Position numbers and translations under genes: made by a program. Source: Clostridiaceae bacterium (GTDB lineage Bacteria > Bacillota > Clostridia > Lachnospirales > Lachnospiraceae). Taken from it: a stretch of DNA of 64,000 nt. The notes under the pieces are model-generated. The model saw only the letters and a program-made list of their open reading frames with translations, ran no database searches and was not told the origin of the DNA. The stretch covers positions 5,397-69,396 of the forward strand of contig CABIYE010000015.1 of the NCBI GenBank assembly GCA_902362865.1. Reading direction: 5' to 3'. This document shows, one piece after another, positions 35,098 to 44,300 of the stretch (position 1 is the stretch's first letter; every line of letters starts with the position of its first letter).

Positions 35098-36255
35098 GTG
35101 TTTAAAGATAAACTTACAAAGAAAGATATAAAAGCAATAGTATTGTTTTCGATTGCTTGGCCTATTGCAACTATTCGGAAAAAAAAACATCCGGACTTAT
35201 GGCTTGTATCAGAGAGACCAGAAGAAGCGCGAGATAATGGATATTGGCTGTATAAGTATATTAAAAAGAATGCACCTAGTCAGGATGCGGCATATGTAAT
35301 TGCAGCTAATGCTGAAGACAAATTAAAAATTGAAAAATATGGCAATATAATTTCGTTTGGTACTTTGGAACATTATATAGTTTATTTAATGGCATCTAAA
35401 CATGTGAGTGCGCATGTGGATTTAGATTCTCCAAACAGTAGAGTATCTAATTTTTTAGAAACACATGGTTTGTTAAAAAATAAGAGAGTTTTTTTACAAC
35501 ATGGTATTACTAAGGATAAAATTAGTTTTGGCTATTATTCGATTAGCCGGGCAGATTTGTTTGTGTGTGCCGCACAGCCGGAATATGAATTTTGTAAGGC
35601 AGAGTTTGGCTATCCAGAAGGAACGGTGCAGTTGCTAGGATTCGCTCGTTTTGATGGTTTGGGAGTGGAAAAGCCTAAACATCAGATATTGCTAATGCCA
35701 ACATGGCGAGCGTGGCTTGCTAATGCTGATGAAAAAGAATTTAAAAAGAGTAGGTATTTTCAAGTCTATCAAAATTTGTTGTATAATGAAGAAATTGAAA
35801 CCTTGCTTGAAGATAACGAGCTTGAATTGATTTTTTACCCTCATTCGGATATGCAGAAATTTGTTCATTTGTTTTCCGTAAAATGTAAAAAGATTATTGT
35901 ATCAGATGCCGGAAGGTTTGATGTTCAGCAGCTATTGAATCAATCGCGAATGTTAATAACTGATTATTCAAGCGTAGCATTTGATATGGCATATATGAAT
36001 AAACCAATTATATATTATCAGTTTGATTATGATGATTACCGGAATGGACAGCATTCAGAGGGATACTTTTCATATGAAAATGATGGCTTTGGTCCAATTT
36101 GCAGAGAGGAGGAAGCTGTGATAGCCGAGATAAAAAAATATGTTTGTAATAATTTTGTTACAGATAACAAATATGCAGTGCGTCAGAATACGTTTTTTAG
36201 CATAAGAGATCAGAATAATTGTAAACGTATTTATCAGGCTATTAGAGAGTTATAA
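35098..36255 (+). CDS. CDP-glycerol glycerophosphotransferase family protein (TagF/TagB-like)
   Basis: The protein is 385 residues from GTG 35098. Motifs of the Glyphos_transf family are QHGITKDK, MPTWRAWLA, FYPHSDMQ and ITDYSSVAFDMAYMNKPIIYYQFD. Relatives add glycerol- or ribitol-phosphate to teichoic acids or capsules, so the polymer may carry a polyol-phosphate. No CTP:glycerol-phosphate cytidylyltransferase (tagD) is in the window, so the precursor must come from elsewhere. Confidence 0.88.
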   Translation: MFKDKLTKKDIKAIVLFSIAWPIATIRKKKHPDLWLVSERPEEARDNGYWLYKYIKKNAPSQDAAYVIAANAEDKLKIEKYGNIISFGTLEHYIVYLMASKHVSAHVDLDSPNSRVSNFLETHGLLKNKRVFLQHGITKDKISFGYYSISRADLFVCAAQPEYEFCKAEFGYPEGTVQLLGFARFDGLGVEKPKHQILLMPTWRAWLANADEKEFKKSRYFQVYQNLLYNEEIETLLEDNELELIFYPHSDMQKFVHLFSVKCKKIIVSDAGRFDVQQLLNQSRMLITDYSSVAFDMAYMNKPIIYYQFDYDDYRNGQHSEGYFSYENDGFGPICREEEAVIAEIKKYVCNNFVTDNKYAVRQNTFFSIRDQNNCKRIYQAIREL

Positions 36256-36258
36256 ACG

Positions 36259-37221
36259 ATGGAAGACTTAATTAGCGTAATAGTACCAATATACAATATA
36301 GAACCCTACGTAAATCGGTGCGTTGAAAGTGTTGTGAAGCAAACGTATTCTAATCTTGAGATTATACTTGTAGATGATGGTTCGGAAGATAATAGCCCAA
36401 GTATCTGTGATAAATGGAAAGAAAAAGATTCCAGAATTGTAGTGATTCATAAGGCAAATGGGGGATTATCTGATGCGCGTAACGCTGGAATGAAAATTTC
36501 ACATGGGAAGTTTTATAGTTTTGTTGATGGTGATGACGAGATATCACCAAATATGCTTGAGAGATTATATAAAGCTTTACGAAATACCGATTCAGATGTT
36601 TCAATGTGTAGAATGGAGAAAATAGAAGCTTGTAAGAGCTATGTAACTAGGAAATATAAGTTTGATTGTAAACAGAAAATATTATCCTCTAAGGAAGCGA
36701 TTCAATTACTTCTCAAAGATGAACTTGATTGTAGTGCATGCTTGAAGCTTTATTCGGCAAATGTTTTTGGCAAAATTGAGTTTCCATTTGGAAAAACGAA
36801 TGAAGATTTTGCGGTAATGTATAAGGTGTTTGCTAATGCAAGTAAAATTGTTTATATTCCAGATATTTTATATCATTATTATTTTAGGGAGAATAGTATC
36901 ACGTCGACTAAATTTAATAGAAGCCAATTTGATAAAATTGATAACTGCCTTGAGATGATAGCCTTTGTGGAGAAAGAAATGCCAGATATTATACCTGAAG
37001 CAAAATCATACCTATATCGGCAAAGTATGTATTTACTTAAGACAATATGCTTATTAGGAATTAAACATGAATATCCAGGTCGATATATGCAGTTAGTAAA
37101 TATTTTAAGAAAAGGCTCACTGAATATCATACAGTATAAATGGTTGTCTGTAAAGGAAAGGGGAATGTATTTATTTATAGCATGGATGCCTGATTTATAT
37201 GTAAAGTGGAAGGAAAAATAG
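36259..37221 (+). CDS. GT2 glycosyltransferase
   Basis: This 320-residue GT-A enzyme has the start VIVPIYNIEPYVNRCVESVV, ILVDDGSEDNSPSICD, NGGLSDARNAGMK, and FVDGDDEISPN as the DxD site. It is closely related in plan to the GT2 at 30483. It starts four bases after the previous gene. Confidence 0.88.
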   Translation: MEDLISVIVPIYNIEPYVNRCVESVVKQTYSNLEIILVDDGSEDNSPSICDKWKEKDSRIVVIHKANGGLSDARNAGMKISHGKFYSFVDGDDEISPNMLERLYKALRNTDSDVSMCRMEKIEACKSYVTRKYKFDCKQKILSSKEAIQLLLKDELDCSACLKLYSANVFGKIEFPFGKTNEDFAVMYKVFANASKIVYIPDILYHYYFRENSITSTKFNRSQFDKIDNCLEMIAFVEKEMPDIIPEAKSYLYRQSMYLLKTICLLGIKHEYPGRYMQLVNILRKGSLNIIQYKWLSVKERGMYLFIAWMPDLYVKWKEK

Positions 37222-37228
37222 TATTAGT

Positions 37229-38281
37229 ATGGAGTTGATAGAAAAATTAAAGGCGTTACGCAGAGAAATTCAGTATCAGAAAAAATATGGAAAAAAGATT
37301 AGAAAAGCGCGAAAAGAAAATAAAAAATTATATATCTGTTTAGGATCAGCAGTTCATGGAAATTTGGGAGATCAGGCATTAGGTCTTTGCAGGGTAGAAT
37401 TTCTTAAATATTGTGGAATTTCTAATTCAGATATTATTGAATATACGACTAGAGATAAAATGAGATATTGGCTGCAAATTTGTCGAGAAACTAAAGAATC
37501 AGATATAATAGTACTCCGTGGGGGTGGATATTGGGGAGACTTATGGATAGATGGATTTGAGGAAATCCTTACATATATAAAAGAGTTTAGAAATAATAAA
37601 ATAATAGTCTTTCCTCAATCTGTATATTTCTCTGATTCAAAGGAAGGGAATGCTCTTTTTCAATATTCTAAGTTAATAGTTAAAGAGGCCCCCAAATTGA
37701 TTATTTTTGCGCGAGATATAGAATCATATAAATTATTAAAACGGTGTTATCCGGAGAGTTTAATTGAGGTTGTGCCAGATACGGTACTTTCATATCGGCC
37801 GAAGAATTTGATGAAATGTAATCGAAAAGGGGTAATACTTTGTCTAAGAAATGATAAAGAAAAAAATCAATCTATAGATGTTAATAAGATAGTTATTGAT
37901 AATTTGAAGAAAGAAAAAATTGAGTATCAATTTCAAGATACAAGTATTGATTTTAGTTTACAGAATCTAAGCGATAGAAGAGAAAAATTATTTGAACTTT
38001 GGAATAAGATGGCAACAGCAGAATTAGTAATTACGGATCGGCTTCATGGAATGATTTTTGCCACAATTACGGGAACTCCGTGCATAGTGTTTAACAATAT
38101 TGATGGAAAAGTGGGGCATCAATTTAAATGGATTGAAACATTGGGATATGTTTTTTTGGTAAAATCAGAAGAAGAATTTGAACATATTTTACATATAGCA
38201 TTATCTATATCTGATGTTGAGTATCCTTTAGAAGATATGTTGAAAAAATATACAAAACTTGCGGATGCATTAAAAATGTAG
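37229..38281 (+). CDS. Polysaccharide pyruvyl transferase family protein
   Basis: The protein is 350 residues of PS_pyruv_trans type: GSAVHGNLGDQALGL at the start, LRGGGYWGDLW, FPQSVYFSD, FARDIESYKLL, then TDRLHGMIFATITGTPCIVFNN near the end. These enzymes add a ketal pyruvate from phosphoenolpyruvate to a sugar, giving the polymer a negative charge. Confidence 0.88.
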   Translation: MELIEKLKALRREIQYQKKYGKKIRKARKENKKLYICLGSAVHGNLGDQALGLCRVEFLKYCGISNSDIIEYTTRDKMRYWLQICRETKESDIIVLRGGGYWGDLWIDGFEEILTYIKEFRNNKIIVFPQSVYFSDSKEGNALFQYSKLIVKEAPKLIIFARDIESYKLLKRCYPESLIEVVPDTVLSYRPKNLMKCNRKGVILCLRNDKEKNQSIDVNKIVIDNLKKEKIEYQFQDTSIDFSLQNLSDRREKLFELWNKMATAELVITDRLHGMIFATITGTPCIVFNNIDGKVGHQFKWIETLGYVFLVKSEEEFEHILHIALSISDVEYPLEDMLKKYTKLADALKM

Positions 38282-38300
38282 TAAAGCTAGGGAGGAAAAC

Positions 38301-39830
38301 GTGTCGGAAGGAAGAACGAAAAAGGCTGCAATGAATGTGGCGTTTAACTTTTTAAATCAAATATTGACACTTATTTTATCATTTGTTTCACGGACGGTTT
38401 TTGTCTGGGGATTGGGGGCTGAATATCTTGGTATAAATGGATTATTTAGCGATGTGTTAGGCTTATTATCTATGGCAGATTTGGGATTTGGCACGGCGAT
38501 GGTTTATAGTTTTTATAAACCTTTGGCTGATAATGATTATAGAAAAATAGCTGGATTGACGACTTTTTATAAAAAAGTATATACAATTATTGCGGCTGTT
38601 GTATCCATTGTAGGTGTTGCGCTGATACCCTTTCTTCCATATTTAATAAATTTAGAAAAAGATATACCACATTTGACATTATATTATTTATTGTCATTAG
38701 CAAATGTGGTGTTTTCTTATTTGTGTGTATATCGAACGTCTATTTTAAGTGCAGATCAAAAGAGTTTTAAAATAACAAGAATAACAATGATAGTTAATAT
38801 AATACGTTCGATTTTACAAATTATGGGCATTGCTATTTGGAAAAGTTATACGTTATATTTGGTTTTAGGGTGTATTTCTGTTCTTATAAATAATTTGATT
38901 GCGTCTTATGTAGCTGTAAAAGAATATCCTTTTATCAAAAATTCTGTAGAACTTAAGGCTGATGAAAGAAAGAATATATTTGCAAATATAGGATCTGTAT
39001 TTTTATATAAAGTATCCTCAGTTTTGTTAAATACGACTGATAATATGTTGATTTCAGTGATAGTTGGAACAATAGCTGTGGGATATTATTCCAACTATTT
39101 GATGCTCCAAAATAAAATTTCTATGTTTTATACGTTACTTTTTACTTCATTAACTGCTAGTATCGGAAATTTGATTGTAAATGAAAAGGCGGAAAGGCGA
39201 TATGAAATTTTTTGTTGTGAGCAATCTGTGAGTTTTATAGCTTGTGGTTTCGTAATTCCTTGCTATATTCTTCTTGTAAATGATTTAATGAGTATCTGGT
39301 TAGGTGATGACTTTGTGCTGGATAATTTAGTAGTGGTGGCGATTGGACTTAATATGTATCTTTCGTGTGTCCTCCAGCCTTTATGGTCTTATAGAGAAGC
39401 AACTGGATTATATAGAAAAACCAAATGGATAATGATTATGTGTGCAGTCTTAAATTTGGTTTTGTCAATTATTTTGGGGAAAATTGTTGGGCTGGCAGGC
39501 ATACTTTTTGCATCAGGTCTTTCAAGATTGCTTACTTATGTTTGGTATGAACCTAGGCTGTTATTCAAAGAGTATTTTGAATTATCTCCTAAAAAATATT
39601 ATATACAATTATCACTAAATGCTATTTTAATTATATTTCTTGTAATCGGCATTGGTTTTTTAAGTTCTTTTATTCAAGTTAATAGCGTTTTGTCTTGGTT
39701 TGTAAAAGCATGTTTTGTAGGAATTACTTCTTTGACAATTGTATTAATGATTTACTCTAAAACAGAAGGTTTTAGGATATTAAGATTAAAGATTGAAATG
39801 TATTTGAAAAATAGGAAAAGACAATTTTAA
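38301..39830 (+). CDS. Oligosaccharide flippase (Wzx/MATE-like)
   Basis: This 509-residue protein has about 12-14 hydrophobic segments. It starts with NVAFNFLNQILTLILSFVSRTVFV and has the motif GAEYLGINGLFSDVLGLLSMADLGFGTAMVY, characteristic of the polysaccharide exporter branch. GTG start with AGGGAGG upstream. It would move lipid-linked repeat units to the outside for the Wzy-like polymerase. Confidence 0.9.
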   Translation: MSEGRTKKAAMNVAFNFLNQILTLILSFVSRTVFVWGLGAEYLGINGLFSDVLGLLSMADLGFGTAMVYSFYKPLADNDYRKIAGLTTFYKKVYTIIAAVVSIVGVALIPFLPYLINLEKDIPHLTLYYLLSLANVVFSYLCVYRTSILSADQKSFKITRITMIVNIIRSILQIMGIAIWKSYTLYLVLGCISVLINNLIASYVAVKEYPFIKNSVELKADERKNIFANIGSVFLYKVSSVLLNTTDNMLISVIVGTIAVGYYSNYLMLQNKISMFYTLLFTSLTASIGNLIVNEKAERRYEIFCCEQSVSFIACGFVIPCYILLVNDLMSIWLGDDFVLDNLVVVAIGLNMYLSCVLQPLWSYREATGLYRKTKWIMIMCAVLNLVLSIILGKIVGLAGILFASGLSRLLTYVWYEPRLLFKEYFELSPKKYYIQLSLNAILIIFLVIGIGFLSSFIQVNSVLSWFVKACFVGITSLTIVLMIYSKTEGFRILRLKIEMYLKNRKRQF

Positions 39831-39942
39831 ATTAGGATTCTGTGATTTTGAGACTTTGAGGTTTCCCGGCGTAATTTTTTCAATTTAGGTAAAGCAATTA
39901 TAAATGAACTCATTGTATATAAAATCTAGGGAGCGTCTATAT

Positions 39943-40866
39943 ATGAATAACACATTCACTCCAGAAGAACTAAACAGCCTCCGCTTCTATCAGGGAGATA
40001 TTTCTCGGTATCAAATCGTTTCTGATGAAACGACCAAAAGGTACACGTCTCCATTCTACACTTCCAAAGGAGCCTATCACATCCTGAATTTACTATTATA
40101 TCCCGGTATTAATAATGAACTGGCACGTATCTGCCATGAGAAGAAAAAACTTCCCATCCATCTGATAAATCATCTGGATGAATTGATGTATGTATATCGG
40201 AACATTTTCATTGCAGCGTGCAGGTATCAGCGCATCCATGAAGGAGGAGGAACCATACATGCATTTCGCAAGGATCGGATGCAGTCCATGGAAATGCTTG
40301 AACATCAATCTACTTTTGCGTTCACATCATGTTCTTTAAGAGATGATACGGAAGGCTACTTTTTGAAAAAGGATGGTATCCTACTGTTGGAGTTCGAGAT
40401 TCCGGATTCGGTACCGTATATTATCATGAACGATGTATTGGGGGATAATCCTTACCAATATCAGGAAGAATTGTTGCTTATGCCATTTACTATGTTTCGT
40501 AAGGAACCGCTGCAATTCACTGAAAAAGAGTTGGCATATAGAGACATACATAACAAACCGCCGGAGAAGAAATATTTGCTTCGTCCGATACAACTGGCTG
40601 ATGCTCTTTTCTTGCAGGAAGTAGGAAAAGACACATCAGCCGACGTTAGATACGATGGAATCCAGAATACAGATAGTCAATTTATTTATAACGAAGATGA
40701 GATTGCCCATGCAGTACGATTTCTGAGCAGGCTTAAGGATGCTGCCGGACTGGAAGGAAAGGCAGAGGAGGTTCTTCGGTACTGCAGATGGAAGGAAGCG
40801 GTGCGTCGGGAGGTGAAGAGGATGATGGGAAGCATATGTGCGGAGTTTGACATGGGAGAACAGTGA
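39943..40866 (+). CDS. Predicted ADP-ribosyltransferase-fold effector
   Basis: The protein is 307 residues from ATG 39943, with AGGGAG nine bases upstream (the frame reaches back to ATG 39904). The central part resembles R-S-E ADP-ribosyltransferases: Arg109 in IHAFRKDR, FAFTSCS (127-131) as the STS strand, and QEELLLMPFT (174-183), which aligns with the catalytic E-V-L-L-P-P-G-T strand, giving Glu176 as the probable catalytic residue. The N-terminal ~100 residues are unrecognised. GC content jumps here relative to the EPS genes. It is first of a tight five-frame cassette with a SLATT-like membrane protein and an HD-Hsp90 protein, suggesting an immune effector. The family call is motif-based. 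Confidence 0.55.
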   Translation: MNNTFTPEELNSLRFYQGDISRYQIVSDETTKRYTSPFYTSKGAYHILNLLLYPGINNELARICHEKKKLPIHLINHLDELMYVYRNIFIAACRYQRIHEGGGTIHAFRKDRMQSMEMLEHQSTFAFTSCSLRDDTEGYFLKKDGILLLEFEIPDSVPYIIMNDVLGDNPYQYQEELLLMPFTMFRKEPLQFTEKELAYRDIHNKPPEKKYLLRPIQLADALFLQEVGKDTSADVRYDGIQNTDSQFIYNEDEIAHAVRFLSRLKDAAGLEGKAEEVLRYCRWKEAVRREVKRMMGSICAEFDMGEQ

Positions 40867-40868
40867 GT

Positions 40869-41132
40869 ATGGAAGAAAAATATGAGGAATTAAAGTCGGA
40901 GATTTTCAAGCGGCTGACAGAATATAAGGAAAAGAGAAGAGACTATGAGAAAAGTGTCAGGAGATGCAACTTTGTCTTATCTTTATGCACTCCAGCGACG
41001 GCTGTCATAATATTTGTCAGTTTTTATTTGGAAGAATATGAGACGTTTTTAAAAGGAGTTGTCCTGGCGCTTTCTGTAATAACTGTTTTTTTAGTTATTA
41101 TGCAAGGAATGAGAATTATGGCGGAAAATTGA
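40869..41132 (+). CDS. SLATT-like two-TM protein, N-terminal piece
   Basis: This 87-residue product has a charged helical start (YEELKSEIFKRLTEYKEKRRDYEKSVRRC) and two hydrophobic segments (VLSLCTPATAVIIFVSFYL and a second ending VFLVIMQGM). This is the layout of SLATT-type pore-forming effectors. The reading frame stops at TGA 41130, but the continuing family-like helix is in the next frame, starting by about 41100. The ATG at 40869 has GGGAG upstream and lies two bases after the ART stop. Confidence 0.6.
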   Translation: MEEKYEELKSEIFKRLTEYKEKRRDYEKSVRRCNFVLSLCTPATAVIIFVSFYLEEYETFLKGVVLALSVITVFLVIMQGMRIMAEN

Positions 41133-41377
41133 TTCAGAGGAGTACGACTTATTTTGCACTTTGCAATCTTCATAGGAAGATGAAATATGCGTCAGATAAA
41201 GATGCGAGATATGAAGAATTCGCAAAAGAGTATCAGGAGATCATGGAGAATGATAACCGTATGAGTCTTGCCAATTCCGTTTCACTTGTGGACATATTAC
41301 AGAAGAATTATATGAAAGGAATTGCGAAAGAGAATAGTTTCCCCGCCGCGAAGCAGAAGGATGTGGAGAATCAGTGA
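41129..41377 (+). CDS. SLATT-like protein, C-terminal piece in another frame
   Basis: These 82 codons open at TTG 41129, overlapping the stop of the previous gene by four bases. Reading back in the same frame from 41102 gives ARNENYGGKLIQRSTTYFAL, which continues as the cytoplasmic helix expected after the second membrane segment of SLATT proteins (NY, then Y-x-x-L, N near the end). The two pieces look like one ~170-residue protein separated by a frameshift, or two coupled subunits. Confidence 0.5.
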   Translation: MIQRSTTYFALCNLHRKMKYASDKDARYEEFAKEYQEIMENDNRMSLANSVSLVDILQKNYMKGIAKENSFPAAKQKDVENQ

Positions 41378-41392
41378 AGGGATATAGAAGAG

Positions 41393-44300
41393 ATGGGAAA
41401 AAAGAAAAAGAAGAAAAAACGCCTGACAATAGAGGGGCAGTTAGAGAATTATTATCTGCATGAAGACCATACGGAGCGTAATGAGGTATTGTGGCATGCA
41501 TGGTGTCAAAACAAACGGTGGCTTTCTCAACTGCTTGAGGCGACGATGAGTGCATTCCCAACGTATAGTAAGCATGATGAATCCCATGCAAGTACAGTGC
41601 TTCACAATATAGAGATGATTCTCGGAGAGGCAAGGATCAGGGAATTATCGGCGTCGGATTGTTTTATGCTGCTGCACACGGTATATATTCATGATATCGG
41701 TATGGTGATTACGCATGAGGATCGGGAGAATATCGTGCAGAATGAGAAGTTCCTTGACATGGTAAAGGAATTAGAGGATGACAGCGATGTGGTCTTTCAG
41801 AAAGCCATCAGATCACTTCGGCAGACGAATTATGAGTATGATGATGAAGACAGCAAAGAAGAGCAGACAAAGCGGTTATACGCAGACAAACTATCTGTGT
41901 ATTACGCGATTCTGCATCTGATCGCGAATTATAGAAGGTCAGAACATGGCGAGACGTCGGCGGATCGTCTGTCAAAGTGGACCTTGGATTCTGAAAAATT
42001 AGGCAGCGGATTCTCGATGGCGGGAATTCCGCAGAGAATATTCCTGTTAATCGCAAAATGTGCCGGTTTGCATACAGATTCTGATTTTGCTCATATTATG
42101 GAACTTCCGCAGGAAGATAACGGATATGTCTCGGATTATCTTCATCCCAGATTTGTTGCGGTACTTCTGCAGTTAGGGGATATTCTGGATATGGACAACG
42201 ACAGGTTCCATCCGTTGACGAAGGAATTTGTAGGTGTTCTTCCAGAGATCTCGGCACGTCATTATGAAAAACATCAGGCAATCCGAAGACTGTATATCAG
42301 ACCGGACATTATCTCAATCGAAGCAGACTGCAAGACGCAGGAAGCGCTGAGGTTAGTCAGAAAAGAATGCGACATCTTAAAGGGAATTTTGAAAGAGGCC
42401 GGTTATAACTGGATGCTGATCTGTCCCAGAGGCTTCAGCGGGGCGCTGCCCACCGTGGATTCGGTTAAATTATATCTGGAAGGAATGCAGATTCCGGAAG
42501 AACTTGTGGCTACGCAGTTCCATATCTCACAGAGTAAGGCATTTGCAATTCTGGAAGGTTCCAATGTGTATAAGGGACAGTTTGTATTCTTGCGGGAATT
42601 CCTTCAGAACGCGATTGATGCCAGTAAGATGCAGTATTGGCAGGAATGTGTAAGAACCTGGGGATATTATCGGTCAGGTGAGGAATTGCGAGGGATGTCT
42701 CCGGATGAACTGGAGGATATTCTGTCTACAGATATTTTCCCAATCGAGATCGAGATGCAGATCGTCAAGAGGAATGAGGAGAAGCAGGATTTCCCGATTA
42801 CAGAGGAAGACATCGAGGCTCTTCGAAAAGAGGGCGATAAAGGCAGATGGGAGTATGGAGTCAAGGTTCGGATTAAGGATTTTGGAACGGGGATTGATAA
42901 GGATAGTATCCTGGGAATAGCGAAAGTAGGGAATAGCCGGAGACGTGACCGTCATATGATCGCGGATATGCCGGAATGGCTGAAGCCAACTGCAGAATTC
43001 GGCATTGGCCTGCAGAGCGCGTTTATCTTAACGAATATGTTCAAGTGTTACACTTTTACAAGGAGTAACGAGAAATATGAAGTTACGTTCTCTACCGTTA
43101 AATCGAATTATTATGAGGGATATATCAATGTAAAGCCCAGAGATTCTTTTGATACAAAAGATGATGTATATGGGACCTGTTTTGAAGTGTTCGTGCCAGT
43201 TTCAAAAAAGATGCTGCATGAACAGTATCCGACGGCATGGGATGGTAAGGATTATTTTGATGAGGATTATGAATTGCTTCGTCCCTTGCGTCATTCCGCT
43301 GAACTTTTGGCGCAGATGGCACTTTACCTGGATGAACAGATCGGGGAACAGTTATTTCCGATTCATCTGAAAGTGGAAGATATTCCGGGAATTACGATAC
43401 CGTTGAATCTGTCGGATAAGAATCGACTCCATAGATTGAAGTGTAATCTGGGCGAGAAAAAGGTATGGAAGGATAATTTAAATGAGATTGCAGATTATGT
43501 ACATAATACAGAACTGAATCAGCAGATTCAGGATACGTTCGCTGACAGAGTATGGGACAAGACAGCGAAATCATGGATATTCTATTATAAAAAGGAAAAA
43601 GATACGGACAAAAATGTATTGATTGAGAAGACGGATCATTCCACGGCATTGTTAGATACCTGGAATGGTTATTTTTATGTCTGGAATAATGAATTATGTA
43701 CGTTCTGTACGATTAATATGAGGAATTTCCTGCTGCGCGAACAGAGGGAACTTGAGAAAACGGACAGGCAGTGTGAAAGCAGGGAGAATTATAAAGGCGT
43801 CCGCATCTATTACAAAGGGATTGAACTTGCGGAGATAGAACTTCCGGATATTGGGAATGAGTTGTTCCAGTCTATTGATATCAAAGGAAAACTTGCCAGG
43901 GAGTACATCAATTTGAGCAGAAAGGGATTTGCGGATAAGGGAGAGGAGTATTTTCTGCAAGAGATCTATGAGCCATTGATGGAATCTGTCCAGAGCCTTT
44001 TAAAGGAGATGAATAAGAATCAGCCGGAAGCAATTGTAGAAGGGGTTCGGGAAAGTCTGGAAAGGAAGAAACGGTTGCTTCAGACGTTGTCGGGTGAGGA
44101 TGCGAAATACAAATGGTTTCGCCTTTTTGGATATCCATTATTGGATGAATTACGGAATATTTCATATACAGGAGTGGACATAGAACATTGGCTTGATGAG
44201 GCAAAGCAAGAACTTCTTGATCTTTCTAAGGAGAATGTCGTACTGATCGTAATGCTATCATTTCTTGCAAGGAAAGGTGAATTCAACCCGATACTTCGAC

